DNA of 64,000 nucleotides from Acidiphilium multivorum AIU301 (GCF_000202835.1 NC_015186.1:1550001-1614000); one strand, 5' to 3'; shown: positions 21,090 to 30,809, counted from the first letter of the stretch. A program made the numbers and translations. The notes: generated from the letters alone by a model not told the origin.

Positions 21090-21519
21090 GGCCGCCCGCC
21101 GCCGGCAACGCCGCCCGCGGCGCCGAAGCCCGCGACCCGAGCAGCAGCCGCATCGTCAGCCCCGTCACCGCCAGCGCCAGCAGCGAGGAGACGACCAGCG
21201 CCGCCGCCACCGCCGGCCAGGCCGCCCGCAGCGCGCCGGCACCGGTCATCACCCCCACGCCCGCCGGCACGAAGAACAGCGCATAGCGCCGCAGCAGCAG
21301 CGCCCCCGCCTCGCCGGCCGCGACGGCCGCCCGCCCGCGATGCGCGGCAAGCAGCGCCGCCAGCATCACCATGCCCACCAGCGCCCCCGGCAGCTTCACC
21401 GGCAGCAGCGGCGCCACGGCGCCGCCTGCCGCAAGGCAGCCGAGCACCACCGCGAACCCCGCCGCAAGCCGCACCGCCGTCGCCACCCCTGTCGTCCGAA
21501 ATTCCGAAATCCGGCGCAT
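21082..21519 (-). CDS. lrgA: LrgA/CidA family membrane protein
   Basis: A 145-residue, four-helix, holin-like membrane protein, the partner of LrgB. The LPVKLPGALVGMVML block and ALFFVPAGVGVM are characteristic. It is first in the minus-strand lrgAB unit and divergent from a LysR regulator 104 bases away, the arrangement used by cidABC/cidR. Confidence 0.85.
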   Translation of the reverse strand: MRRISEFRTTGVATAVRLAAGFAVVLGCLAAGGAVAPLLPVKLPGALVGMVMLAALLAAHRGRAAVAAGEAGALLLRRYALFFVPAGVGVMTGAGALRAAWPAVAAALVVSSLLALAVTGLTMRLLLGSRASAPRAALPAAGGHE

Positions 21520-21623
21520 GTCCCTCTCTCCTCATCGCCCGATCCCATTTGCGCCCACCGCCGCCCGTGCTGTAGAAGCAGAAATCGCAATTCATTTTTG
21601 TCCCGCCAGCACAAGCCCGCCCG

Positions 21624-22553
21624 ATGGATGAACTCGCCCGCCTCCGCGCCTTCGTCCGCGCCGCCGAGCTCGGCAGCTTCTCCGGCGCCGCGCGCGAGGC
21701 CCGGCTGCCGCCCTCCTCGGTCTCGCGCGCCATCGCCGCCCTCGAGGCCGAGCTCGGCGCCGCGCTGTTCAACCGCTCGACCCGCAAGCTGCATCTCACC
21801 GAGGTCGGCTTCGCCTTTCTCGAACGCGCCCGCCGCGTGCTCGCCGAGCTCGACGAGGCCCGCGCCGTCGCCGCCGATCTCAACGCCCGGCCGCAGGGCC
21901 TGCTGCGCCTCAACGTCCCCTCCGCCTTCGGCCGGCTGCACGTCATGCCCTTCCTGCCCGGCTTCGCCGCCGCCTGGCCGGACATCCGCATCGACCTCAC
22001 CCTGAGCGATTCGGTGGTCGACATCATCGATTCCGGCACCGATCTCGCCATCCGCATCGGCGCGCTGGAGGAAAGCCGGCTGATCGCCCGCAAGCTCGCG
22101 CCGCACCGCCGGGTCCTCTGCGCCGCCCCCGCCCTGCTCGCCCGGCACGGCCCGGTCGCCACGCCGGACGATCTCGCCCGCCTGCCGCACCTCCTTTTCG
22201 CGCTGCAGCCGCACGACCGTTGGCTGCTGACCGATCCGGGCGGACACCGGCACGACATGCCCCTCACCGGCCGCCTCCGCCTGAACGACAGCGAGGCCCT
22301 GCTCGCCGCCGCCCGCGCCGGGCTCGGCGCGGCGCTGCTGCCCTTCTGGGTCGCCGGCGCCGCGCTGCGCGCCGGCGAGCTGGTCCGCCTACTGCCCGAC
22401 CACCAGGCGATGTTCTGGCCCGGCGAGCGCTTCATCTGGGCGGTCTACCCGCCCAAGCGCGTGGTCCCGCCCAAGGTCCGCGCCTTCATCGACGGCTTCG
22501 CCGCCCATCTCGGCGCCCCGCCCTACTGGGAGCGCGACGCGACGCCACCCTGA
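21624..22553 (+). CDS. LysR family transcriptional regulator
   Basis: A 309-residue regulator. The N-terminal winged helix (about 1-62) has the HTH SFSGAAREARLPPSSVSRAIAALE; the C-terminal effector domain (about 90-295) has the LysR fold with LRLNVPSAFGRLHVMPFL and LSDSVVDIIDSGTDLAIRIG. By position it is the likely regulator of the divergent lrgAB genes, binding the 104-base spacer that contains a locally AT-rich stretch near 21575-21600. The sequence groups with the CrgA/AaeR-like LysR branch. Confidence 0.88.
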   Translation: MDELARLRAFVRAAELGSFSGAAREARLPPSSVSRAIAALEAELGAALFNRSTRKLHLTEVGFAFLERARRVLAELDEARAVAADLNARPQGLLRLNVPSAFGRLHVMPFLPGFAAAWPDIRIDLTLSDSVVDIIDSGTDLAIRIGALEESRLIARKLAPHRRVLCAAPALLARHGPVATPDDLARLPHLLFALQPHDRWLLTDPGGHRHDMPLTGRLRLNDSEALLAAARAGLGAALLPFWVAGAALRAGELVRLLPDHQAMFWPGERFIWAVYPPKRVVPPKVRAFIDGFAAHLGAPPYWERDATPP

Positions 22554-22629
22554 TCCCCGCGCGGGCGCCTATTGCCTCGCGCCCGCATGATTGCCAGAAC
22601 ATCCCCGAGGCGAGTTAGAGGAGCTGAAC

Positions 22630-24012
22630 GTGTTGAAGATCGCGATCATCGGCGGCGGCTATGTCGGCCTGGTGTCGGCGGCGTGCTTCGCCGAATTCGG
22701 CGTCAGCGTGATGGTCGCGGAAACCGACCCCGCGCGGCTCGACCGCCTGCGCCGCGGCGAGATCCCGATCTACGAGCCGGGGCTCGATCCGCTGGTCGAG
22801 CGCAACCGCGCCGCCGGCCGTCTCGGCTTCACCGGCCGCATCGAGGAGGCGATCGCCGGGGCCGAGGCGGTGTTCATCGCCGTCGGAACCCCCTCGCGGC
22901 GCGGCGGCGGCCATGCCGACCTGTCCTATGTCTTCGCCGCCGCCGAGCAGGTGCTGGCGGCACTCGACCACCCGACGGTGCTGGTCACCAAATCCACCGT
23001 CCCGGTCGGCACCGGCCGCCGCCTCGCCGCCCTCGCCGCCGCCCGCCGCCCCGACCTTGCGATCGACGTCGCCTCGAATCCGGAATTCCTGCGCGAGGGC
23101 AGCGCGATCGGCGACTTCATGCGGCCGGACCGCGTCGTCGTCGGCGCCGAGACCGAGCGCGCCCGCGAGGTGCTGCGCGCCCTCTACCGCCCGCTCAACC
23201 TGATCGAGACGCCGATCCTGATCACCGGGCTCGAGACCGCCGAACTCATCAAATACGCCGCCAACGCCTTCCTCGCGATGAAGGTCACCTTCATCAACGA
23301 GATGGCCGATCTCTGCGAGGCGGTGGGGGCGGACGTGCACGGCGTCGCCCGCGGCATGGGGCTCGACCGGCGGATCGGCGCCAAGTTCCTCCACCCCGGC
23401 CCCGGCTTCGGCGGCTCCTGCTTCCCCAAGGACACGCTCGCCCTCGCCCGCATCGCCCAGGACGCCCGCGCCCCCTCCCGCCTGACCGAGGCGGTGGTCG
23501 CGGTGAACGACGCGCGCAAGGCCGGGCTCGGCCGCCGCGTGCTCGATGCCGCCGGCGGCTCGGTGCGCGGCATGCGCGTCGCCGTGCTCGGCCTCGCCTT
23601 CAAGCCCGAGACCGACGACATGCGCGATTCCCCGGCGATCCCGCTGATCGAGGCGCTCGCGGATGACGGCGCCGACATCATCGCCTATGATCCGGCGGCG
23701 ATGGCGGCGGCGAAACCCCTGCTGCCCGCCGCGGTGCGCTATGCCGAAACCGCCGAGGCGGCGATCGAGGGGGCGGCGGTGCTGGTCGCCGTCACCGAAT
23801 GGAACGAGTTCCGCGCCCTGGCCCCGGCCTGGCTCGCGGCGCGGATGCAGGGCCGGCTGATCGTCGACCTGCGCAACATTTTCGACCCGGCGGCGATTCG
23901 CGCCGCCGGTTTCGTGTATCATGGCGTGGGTCGCGGCAGCGTTTCGCAATTGGCCGCGAACCCTGAATTTGAGCAGGATTTTGAGCAGGACAGGGAGTTT
24001 TCCGATGGATGA
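22630..24012 (+). CDS. ugd: UDP-glucose 6-dehydrogenase
   Basis: A 460-residue NAD-dependent enzyme that oxidises UDP-glucose to UDP-glucuronate for surface polysaccharides. The Rossmann motif is IAIIGGGYVGLVSAACFAE, and the catalytic cysteine lies in GFGGSCFPKD. KSTVPVGTG and NPEFLREGSAI are also conserved. GTG at 22630, preceded by AGAGGAG at 22617-22623, is preferred over an ATG at 22591. The C-terminal end carries a small in-frame duplication (FEQD repeated, 23970-23993). It overlaps the next gene by 8 bases and starts the glycan operon. Confidence 0.93.
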   Translation: MLKIAIIGGGYVGLVSAACFAEFGVSVMVAETDPARLDRLRRGEIPIYEPGLDPLVERNRAAGRLGFTGRIEEAIAGAEAVFIAVGTPSRRGGGHADLSYVFAAAEQVLAALDHPTVLVTKSTVPVGTGRRLAALAAARRPDLAIDVASNPEFLREGSAIGDFMRPDRVVVGAETERAREVLRALYRPLNLIETPILITGLETAELIKYAANAFLAMKVTFINEMADLCEAVGADVHGVARGMGLDRRIGAKFLHPGPGFGGSCFPKDTLALARIAQDARAPSRLTEAVVAVNDARKAGLGRRVLDAAGGSVRGMRVAVLGLAFKPETDDMRDSPAIPLIEALADDGADIIAYDPAAMAAAKPLLPAAVRYAETAEAAIEGAAVLVAVTEWNEFRALAPAWLAARMQGRLIVDLRNIFDPAAIRAAGFVYHGVGRGSVSQLAANPEFEQDFEQDREFSDG

Positions 24013-25750
24013 ATTGACCGCCGGCGCCACGGCCGGCGACGCGCCGCCCGAACTCGCCATGGCCGGCGCCTACCCCGACTTCGCCAATCCCGAGCTGCTC
24101 GCCGCCATTCCGCTGGACGCGCGGACGGTGATCGACATCGGCTGCAGCGGCGGCGCGCTCGGCGCCGCCTATCTCCGCCTCAACCCCGCCGCCCGCGTGC
24201 TCGGCATCGATACCGACGAGGCGGCGCTCGCCATCGCCCGCACCCGCCTCACCGAGGTCGCCCGCTGCGACATCCAGGCCGAGGACCTGCCCTTCGACCT
24301 CTCCGGCGGCGTCGACGTCCTGGTCTATGGCGACGTGCTGGAACACCTGGCCGATCCCTGGGCCGTGCTCGCCCGCCATGTCCGCCACCTCAACCCCGGC
24401 GGCGCGGTGGTCGTCTGCTTCCCCAATGTCGAGCACTGGAGCATCGCCTACCGGCTGTTCGCCGGCCGGTTCGACTATGACGAGCGCGGCCTGCTCGACC
24501 GCACGCATCTGCGCTTCTTCACCCCGCGCACCATGCGCGCCCTGCTCGAACGCGCCGGCCTCACCCCGTGCGACGTCCGCTCCCGCCCGAGCGATGCCGC
24601 CGCCGCCGCCCGCTTCGTCGAGGCGATGCGCCCCGGCCTCGCCGCGATCGGCGTCGATCCGGCGGAATATCTCGGCCGCGCCACCCCCGTGCAGTTCGTC
24701 TGGCGCGCCAGCCTCGCCCCGCGCGAGCGCCTGGTCGTCGCCTCCACCATGCTGCCGCCGCAGGGCGGCGTCTCCGATGTCCGCGTCATCGAGCCGGCGG
24801 CGGCGCTGGCGAGCGACCCCACCGTCTTCAGCGTCGTCCGCCAGGAAGCCGAGATCGCCCCGATGATCGAGGGCGCGCCGCACATCGCCGTGCTGCACCG
24901 CCCGCTGCTGGTCGGCGACTCCGGCCGCGCCCGCCTGCGCGCGCTGATCGATCGCGGCTTCCTCGTCGTCACCGAGTTCGACGACCACCCCGATTTCCTC
25001 GCCGCCCGCGGCATCGATGTCGCCGAGCTGCTCTCCTTCACCGGCGTCCACGCGATCCAGACCAGCACCGAGCCGCTCGCCGCCACCCTCGCCGCCTGGA
25101 ATCCCGAGGTCGCGGTCTTCCCCAACGCGATCCGCGCGCTCGACCCGCCGGCCAACTTCGCCAACCCCGACCGCCTGACCCTGTTCTTCGGCGCCCTCAA
25201 CCGCGAGGAGGACTGGGCGCCCTTCATGCCCGTGCTGAACGAGGTGCTGCGCGCCGTCGGCCCGCGCCTGCACCTGCTCGTCATGCACGACCGCGCCTTC
25301 TTCGACGCGCTGGAGACGCCGAACAAGGAATTCGTGCCGATCTCCGACTACGCGACCTATCGCAGCCGCCTCGCCGGCTGCGAGATCAGCTTCATGCCGC
25401 TGGCCGACACGCCCTTCAACCGCGCCAAGTCCGACCTGAAATACATCGAGGCCGGCGCCGCCCGCGTCGTTCCCCTGGCGAGCCCGGTGGTCTATGGCGA
25501 CTCGCTGCGCGACGGCGAGACCGGCCTGATCTTCACCTCGCCCGACCATCTGCGCATGCAGCTCCTCCGCCTGCTCGCCTATCCCGAGGCCGCCCGCCGC
25601 CTCGCCGATTCCGCCCGCGCCGAGGTCGCCGCGAACCGGATGCTCGCCTACCAGGTCCGCGCCCGGACCGACTGGTACCGCGCCCTCTGGGCCCGCCGCG
25701 CGGAGCTGGACGCCGCCCTCCGCGCCCGCGTCCCGGCCCTGTTCGCGTAA
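24005..25750 (+). CDS. Methyltransferase-glycosyltransferase fusion protein
   Basis: A 581-residue two-domain protein. Residues about 30-220 are a class I SAM methyltransferase: motif I VIDIGCSGGALGAAYL, then VLGIDTDEAAL and GDVLEHLADPW, with the LRFFTPRTMRALLERAGL helix of sugar-linked methyltransferases. Residues about 240-575 look like a GT-B-type glycosyltransferase C-lobe: LVVASTMLPPQGGVSDVR, FFGALNREEDW, SDLKYIEAGAARVVPLASP and GETGLIF. It lies between ugd and another methyltransferase, so it probably decorates and extends a surface glycan. Acceptor and donor are unknown. Confidence 0.8.
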   Translation: MDELTAGATAGDAPPELAMAGAYPDFANPELLAAIPLDARTVIDIGCSGGALGAAYLRLNPAARVLGIDTDEAALAIARTRLTEVARCDIQAEDLPFDLSGGVDVLVYGDVLEHLADPWAVLARHVRHLNPGGAVVVCFPNVEHWSIAYRLFAGRFDYDERGLLDRTHLRFFTPRTMRALLERAGLTPCDVRSRPSDAAAAARFVEAMRPGLAAIGVDPAEYLGRATPVQFVWRASLAPRERLVVASTMLPPQGGVSDVRVIEPAAALASDPTVFSVVRQEAEIAPMIEGAPHIAVLHRPLLVGDSGRARLRALIDRGFLVVTEFDDHPDFLAARGIDVAELLSFTGVHAIQTSTEPLAATLAAWNPEVAVFPNAIRALDPPANFANPDRLTLFFGALNREEDWAPFMPVLNEVLRAVGPRLHLLVMHDRAFFDALETPNKEFVPISDYATYRSRLAGCEISFMPLADTPFNRAKSDLKYIEAGAARVVPLASPVVYGDSLRDGETGLIFTSPDHLRMQLLRLLAYPEAARRLADSARAEVAANRMLAYQVRARTDWYRALWARRAELDAALRARVPALFA

Positions 25751-25774
25751 CCGGCGCGCGCCCATCTGCCGGAG

Positions 25775-28700
25775 ATGACGACCAGCCCCCCCCAGCCCGC
25801 CACCGCCCCGGCGATCCGCGTCCACTGGCCGGACGCGCCGGCGGCGCCGCAGGATCTCGTCTGCCCGAACTGCGGCGCCGAAGGCCCCAAGCCCCGCCTG
25901 CTCGACGTCGCCTGGACCGCGCCCAAGCTGCCCCGCGGCGACCGCAAGCCGGTGCTCGCCTGCCCCGCCTGCACCGCCCGCTTCTACCCGCCGCTGCGCG
26001 TCCCCAACTATGGCGACCCCGACGTGATGGACTGGGGCTGGCACCAGTTCCACATCCAGCACGGCGCCGGCCTCGTCGCCATCACCCGCCTGCTCGGCCG
26101 CATCGCCCGCAAGCCCGGCACGCGCTGCCTCGAAATCGGCTGCGGCTACGGGTTCGGCCTCGATTTCGCCCGCCACGCGATGGGCTGGACCTGCCTCGGC
26201 ATCGACCCCTCGCCGATGGCCCGCGTCGGCGCCGCCGATCTCGGCCTCGACATCATCGACGGCTATTTCCCCGACGCCCTGCCCGATGCCGCGCCATGGG
26301 ACGTCATCGCCGCGACCGAGGTGATCGAGCACGTCCAGCGCCCCGCCGCCCTGCTCGCCGAGCTGCGCGCCCGCCTGGCGCCGGACGGCATCCTCCTGCT
26401 CACCACGCCGGACGGCGCGGCGATCGACCGCGCCACCCCGGAAACCGACCTCGCCCAGCTCCTCGCCCCCGGCATCCACATGGTCTTCCAGACCGAGGCG
26501 AGCCTGCGCCGCCTGCTCGAATCCGCCGGCTTCGCCAATGTCCGCGTCGGCCGCGAGGGCTTCACCCTGGTCGCCTATGCCGGCGCCACCCGCGGCGCGC
26601 TGGCCGAGGACGATGCCGCCCAGCGCCCGCGCTTCCGCGCCTGGCTGGCCGATCGCGCCCGCGCCCTCGATCCGGTCTCCGATCCCGGCCTCGGCTTCGC
26701 CGCCCGCGCCCTGTTCGAGGCGGCGGTCGATCTCGACTGGCCGGCCGCCGCCGCCGCCCGCTCCCACCTCTGGCCGGCCATCCGCGCCCGCTACGGCTTC
26801 GAGCCCGACGCGCTGGAGGCGATCCCGGCGGACTGGATGAGCCTGCCCCTCGCCCGGCTGAACGAGGTGATGCCGCTCAATCTCGGCATGATCCTGCACG
26901 CCGAGGCCAGCCGCCTGCGCGCCGCCCCGGCCACGCGGCCGCGCGCCGGCGCCGTCTTCGCCCTCGCCGGCGATGCCGCCGCCGCCCTGCACGCGGCCCT
27001 CGCCCGCCTCACCCTGAACGACGCGCTGGCCACCCAGCTCGCCTTCCGCGCCGCCGCCGAGGCCGCGCTCGAGGCCGCCCGCGTCGCCGCCCCCGAAACC
27101 CCGCTCCGCTTCGCCGCCCTCGCCAGCCGCGCCGCGCCGGAGGCCGAACGGCGCGACGTGCTCTGGCGCGGCGTGATCGAACTGGTGAATGCCGGCGCGC
27201 CGGAGCGCGCCCGCGCGCTGATGCAGGCGGAAGGCCTCGCCGAACCCGGCCCCGACCTGCCGCACGTCACGCGGCGGGACGCGCTGATCGTGCTCGGCCA
27301 GCTCGCCCTTGGCCCGGGCGGCGACCCGCGCCGCGCCATCGCCCTCGCCGAGCGCCTCGGCGCCGACGCCCCCTCCAGCCCCGGCGCGCCCCTCCTGCTC
27401 GGCGCCGTCGTCCGCCTGTCGAACGACGGCGAGGAAGCCGCCCTCGTCCCGCTGCTGCACCGCGCCGCCCCGCTCTGCGCCGGCCGCACCGACGCGCTCG
27501 GCACCGACGCCTCGAACGCCCTCGCCGGCGCCATCGCCCGCCATGCCGACCCGGCCGAGATCCCGCTCCTGCTCCGCCCGCTGCGGATCGACGCGCGGCG
27601 CCGGGTCGAGGCGGTGCTCACCGCCTTCACCCGCCTCGTCGCCGCCGGCCGCCACGACGAGGCGGTGGCGATGGCCGATGCCGAGAACATCGTCAGCCAC
27701 GCCGTCGCCCGCGACGACGCGATCGGCCGCGACACCCGCCTCGCCCTCGCCCTGCTCGACCTCGCGACCGGCGACCCGGCGGACGTTCCCGCCCGCATCG
27801 CCGGCCTCGCCCTCGGTCCGGCGGCGCAGCGGGACATGCTGATCGACGGGTTCTGCCGCCTCGTGAACGCCGGCCGCTACGCCGACGCCGCGACCTATGC
27901 CGAGGCCGCCGGGATCGAGGCGCTGGCCGCGAGCGGCGGCGGGAACGATCCCGCCGCGGCCGACGCGCTGACCGCGCTCGCCATCCTCGACCTCGTCACC
28001 GGCGATCCCGCCCGCGCGCCCGCCCGCATCGCCGCGGTGCCGCTCGCGCCCGAGCGCCGCCGGCAGATCACGCTCGGCGCCTTCGTCACCCTGGTCAACC
28101 GCGCCCGCTACGACGAGGCCATCGCCCTCGCCGAGTCCGCCCCGATCGCCGACTGGGCCGCCGCCGGCGATGCCGACGGGCACGACGCCGCGATCGCCCT
28201 GATCGCCCTCGCCCTCGTCGCCGGCGACCCCGCGATCCTGCCCGCCCTGCTCGACGGCCTGCCGCATCTCGACACCGCCGCGCGCGGCGACGCGCTGGTC
28301 CAGGCCGCGCTCCGCCTGCTGCATCTCGGCCGGCCGGACGAGGCCGCCCGCCTGCTCGCCCCGGTCGACGAAGCCGCCCTCGCCCCGGCGGCGCGGATCG
28401 AGCTGCTCGCGGCACGGGCCGGCTGCGCCGCCGCCGCCGGCGACACCGCCGCCCTCGCCGACCTGCTCGACCGGCTGGATGCCGAGGGCGCCGATCCCGG
28501 CCGGCTCGCCGGCCTCGCCGTCGGCCGCTTCGTCAGCGCCGTCCATGAAGGCGATTTCGCGGCGGCGGACCGGCTGCGCCGCCGCGTCGAGCCCGCCTTC
28601 GACGGGTTCGCTCCGGCGGCGAGCCCGGCGCTGCGCGGCGCCGGCTTCGCCCTCGGCCTGCTCGAATTGCAGGAACCCGCCCGCCCGCACCGCGCCGAAC

Positions 28701-28915
28701 GCGCCTTCGCCGCCGTCCGCCGCGGCTTCGCCGCCGACCTCGCCGAGGGCGACGCCGCCCCGGCGCTGTTCTGGGAAGCCCTGCGCGGCGAGATCATCGC
28801 CCTCCACCGCACCGGCCGCGCCGCCGAGGCCGCGGCCCTGGGCCGGGCGATGCTCGCGCGCTATGAGGGCGCTCCCGACAGTCTCAGGACCGAACTGGCC
28901 CCGCCCGCCCGATGA
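25775..28915 (+). CDS. Large SAM methyltransferase with helical repeat C-terminus
   Basis: A 1046-residue protein, unusually long for its family. Residues 29-70 hold a zinc-ribbon-like pair (CPNCGAEG and CPAC). Residues about 105-270 are a SAM methyltransferase with CLEIGCGYGFGLDFA, LGIDPSPMARVG and ATEVIEHVQRPAALL. From about 320 the sequence is Ala-rich and helical. Residues about 604-860 contain roughly four degenerate copies of a 74-77 residue unit marked by GDPA near 666, 743 and 817 and by LVNAGRYADAA-like helices, a TPR-like solenoid. It is probably a glycan-modifying enzyme with a scaffold tail. A small GC-rich gap of 24 bases separates it from the preceding gene. Confidence 0.75.
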   Translation: MTTSPPQPATAPAIRVHWPDAPAAPQDLVCPNCGAEGPKPRLLDVAWTAPKLPRGDRKPVLACPACTARFYPPLRVPNYGDPDVMDWGWHQFHIQHGAGLVAITRLLGRIARKPGTRCLEIGCGYGFGLDFARHAMGWTCLGIDPSPMARVGAADLGLDIIDGYFPDALPDAAPWDVIAATEVIEHVQRPAALLAELRARLAPDGILLLTTPDGAAIDRATPETDLAQLLAPGIHMVFQTEASLRRLLESAGFANVRVGREGFTLVAYAGATRGALAEDDAAQRPRFRAWLADRARALDPVSDPGLGFAARALFEAAVDLDWPAAAAARSHLWPAIRARYGFEPDALEAIPADWMSLPLARLNEVMPLNLGMILHAEASRLRAAPATRPRAGAVFALAGDAAAALHAALARLTLNDALATQLAFRAAAEAALEAARVAAPETPLRFAALASRAAPEAERRDVLWRGVIELVNAGAPERARALMQAEGLAEPGPDLPHVTRRDALIVLGQLALGPGGDPRRAIALAERLGADAPSSPGAPLLLGAVVRLSNDGEEAALVPLLHRAAPLCAGRTDALGTDASNALAGAIARHADPAEIPLLLRPLRIDARRRVEAVLTAFTRLVAAGRHDEAVAMADAENIVSHAVARDDAIGRDTRLALALLDLATGDPADVPARIAGLALGPAAQRDMLIDGFCRLVNAGRYADAATYAEAAGIEALAASGGGNDPAAADALTALAILDLVTGDPARAPARIAAVPLAPERRRQITLGAFVTLVNRARYDEAIALAESAPIADWAAAGDADGHDAAIALIALALVAGDPAILPALLDGLPHLDTAARGDALVQAALRLLHLGRPDEAARLLAPVDEAALAPAARIELLAARAGCAAAAGDTAALADLLDRLDAEGADPGRLAGLAVGRFVSAVHEGDFAAADRLRRRVEPAFDGFAPAASPALRGAGFALGLLELQEPARPHRAERAFAAVRRGFAADLAEGDAAPALFWEALRGEIIALHRTGRAAEAAALGRAMLARYEGAPDSLRTELAPPAR

Positions 28916-29958
28916 ACACCGCCCAGCTGCTCCGCGCCGCCTGGCGCGCCCTCCGCCACGCCTGGACCCTCGCCGCCATGACCGTCGCCGCCGGGCTCGG
29001 CCGGCTGCGCAACCCGCACCAGGTCATCGCCCGTAAGCCGGATGGCGGCATCGTCCTCGGCCCCCGCGTCGTCCTCTTCCTGCACTGGGACCGCGGCGGC
29101 CGCGTGCGCGAGGCGCTGTTCGACTACATCGCCCAGCTCGCCGCCTCCGGCCGCTCGGTCGTCTTCGTCACCAATGCCGGCGCGCTCGACCCCGGCGCCG
29201 AGGCCCGCCTGCTCGCCCTCTGCGCCGGCATTCTCGTCCGCCGCAACATCGGCTACGATTTCGGCGGCTGGCGCGACGCGATCGAGACGCTCGATCTCCC
29301 GCAATCCGGCACCGAGGAGATCATCATCGCCAACGACAGCATTTTCGGCCCGGTCCGCCCGATCGATTCGATGCTGCTCCGGCTCGACTACGACGAAGCC
29401 GATGTCTGGGGCCTCACCGAGAGCTGGCAGCGCCGCTACCACCTGCAATCCTATTTCGTCGCCTTCGGCCCGCGCGCCATCCGCAGCCCCGCCTTCCGCC
29501 GCTTCTGGTCCGGCGTGATCCCCGCGCCGTCGAAACCCTACGTGATCGGCAAATACGAGGTCGGCCTGACCCAGGCGATGATCCGCGCCGGCCTGCGCGT
29601 CGCCGCCCTCTGGCCCTACGAGGCGCTGACCCGGCAGATCACCCGCGACCAGCTCGCCCCCTATCTCGACATCGAGCCCGGCGGCCGCGCCGACCCGCAC
29701 GACCTCACCCGCTGGCTGCACATCCTGCGCCTGCGCGACGCGATCGCCCGCCGCCGCCCGCTCAACCCGACCTCGGATCTCTGGCGCCACCTGCTGCTGT
29801 CCGGCTATCCGTTCATCAAGCGCGAACTGCTGCGCGACAACCCCACGAAGGTCGAGGATATCGGCGACTGGGCCGACCTGCTGCGCGACGAACTCGGCGC
29901 CGACCCCGCCCCCATCCTCGCCGACCTGCGCATGATGCTGCGCGGCGACGCACCATGA
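28912..29958 (+). CDS. Rhamnan synthesis protein F (RgpF)-like
   Basis: A 348-residue protein matching the RgpF family of polysaccharide assembly glycosyltransferases. Recognisable blocks are VVLFLHWDRGGRVREALFDYI, VRRNIGYDFGGWRDAIE, IIIANDSIFGPVRPID and the WGLTESWQRRYHLQSYF strand. The YDFGGWRD motif is a hallmark. It overlaps its neighbours on both sides by 4 bases, placing it firmly in the glycan operon. The sugar added cannot be read from sequence. Confidence 0.85.
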   Translation: MNTAQLLRAAWRALRHAWTLAAMTVAAGLGRLRNPHQVIARKPDGGIVLGPRVVLFLHWDRGGRVREALFDYIAQLAASGRSVVFVTNAGALDPGAEARLLALCAGILVRRNIGYDFGGWRDAIETLDLPQSGTEEIIIANDSIFGPVRPIDSMLLRLDYDEADVWGLTESWQRRYHLQSYFVAFGPRAIRSPAFRRFWSGVIPAPSKPYVIGKYEVGLTQAMIRAGLRVAALWPYEALTRQITRDQLAPYLDIEPGGRADPHDLTRWLHILRLRDAIARRRPLNPTSDLWRHLLLSGYPFIKRELLRDNPTKVEDIGDWADLLRDELGADPAPILADLRMMLRGDAP

Positions 29959-30767
29959 CCCGGCGGGCCATGACGAAAACACTCTCCGGCGCGCGGATGT
30001 ACGCCCGCCTCGCCGCCGTGCTGGCCTGGACGATGGCGCTGCTGCCGGTCCAGCTCGTGCTGATCCGCCGGCCCGGCCGCGCCAAGCGGGCGCTGCCGCT
30101 GCGCTACTGGGGCGGCGTGGCCCGCATCCTCGGCCTCGAACTCCAGGTCATCGGCACCCCCGCCGCGACCGACGAGCGGCCCGTGCTGTTCGTCTCCAAC
30201 CACACCTCCTGGCTCGACATCGTCGCCCTCGGCGCGGTGCTGCCGGGCTGCTTCATCGCCAAGGCGGATGTCGGGCGCTGGCCCGGCATCAGCGCCGTCG
30301 CCCGCGCCGGGCGCACCATCTTCGTCAGCCGCGCGCGCACCGGCGCCGGCCGCGAGCGCGCCGAGCTCGCCGAGCGCCTCGCCGCCGGCGACAGCCTGAT
30401 CCTCTTCCCCGAGGGCACCACGTCGGACGGCGCGCGGGTGCTGCCCTTCCGCTCCAGCTTCCTCGCCCTCGCCGAGACCGACCCGCCGCCGCTGATCCAG
30501 CCCGTCACCATCGTGTACGACCGGATGGATTCGCTGCCCGTCTGCCGCCGCAACCGCCCCCGCATCGCCTGGTACGGCGACATGGACATCGCCTCGCACT
30601 ACGCCGAGCTCGGCCGGCACGACTGGCGCGCCACCATCGTGCTCGACGACCCGATCGAGCTCGACGGCGGCCGCAAGGCGCTGACCGCGACCCTCGAACG
30701 CCAGATCGCCGCCCGCGCCGCCGCGATCCGCCAGGGCCGCTTTCCCGGCCCCTTCACGAAAGCATAA
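29955..30767 (+). CDS. plsC: 1-acyl-sn-glycerol-3-phosphate acyltransferase-like (PlsC/OlsA)
   Basis: A 270-residue membrane-associated acyltransferase. The catalytic HX4D motif is NHTSWLD; FPEGTTSDG is the acceptor-binding motif. An N-terminal hydrophobic segment (about 15-38) anchors it. The family adds the second acyl chain to lysophosphatidic acid; the homologue OlsA acylates lyso-ornithine lipid. As olsB is elsewhere in the window without an adjacent olsA, either function is possible. It is the last gene of the glycan operon. Confidence 0.85.
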   Translation: MTRRAMTKTLSGARMYARLAAVLAWTMALLPVQLVLIRRPGRAKRALPLRYWGGVARILGLELQVIGTPAATDERPVLFVSNHTSWLDIVALGAVLPGCFIAKADVGRWPGISAVARAGRTIFVSRARTGAGRERAELAERLAAGDSLILFPEGTTSDGARVLPFRSSFLALAETDPPPLIQPVTIVYDRMDSLPVCRRNRPRIAWYGDMDIASHYAELGRHDWRATIVLDDPIELDGGRKALTATLERQIAARAAAIRQGRFPGPFTKA

Positions 30768-30778
30768 CCGGAATCCGC

Positions 30779-30809
30779 TTGACAGCGCCGCCCCACGATC
30801 TGCGATAGT
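30779..30809 (+). promoter_or_regulatory. Possible sigma70 promoter of the miaB operon
   Basis: TTGACA at 30779-30784 and GATAGT at 30804-30809 are separated by 19 bases, slightly long. They lie about 100 bases before miaB in the only sizeable gap upstream of the operon. Confidence 0.3.

Noticed and set aside
23965-23995. Direct repeat TTTGAGCAGGA at the end of ugd as a possible recombination site
   Set aside because: It is a short in-frame duplication encoding FEQD twice, with no integrase or att-like partner.
23792-28807. Very long minus-strand open frame (1671 codons) opposite the glycan operon
   Set aside because: It is the antisense of three well-supported genes. High GC at third positions suppresses stop codons on the complement, and the translation is repetitive Gly/Ala/Arg/Asp-rich without domains.
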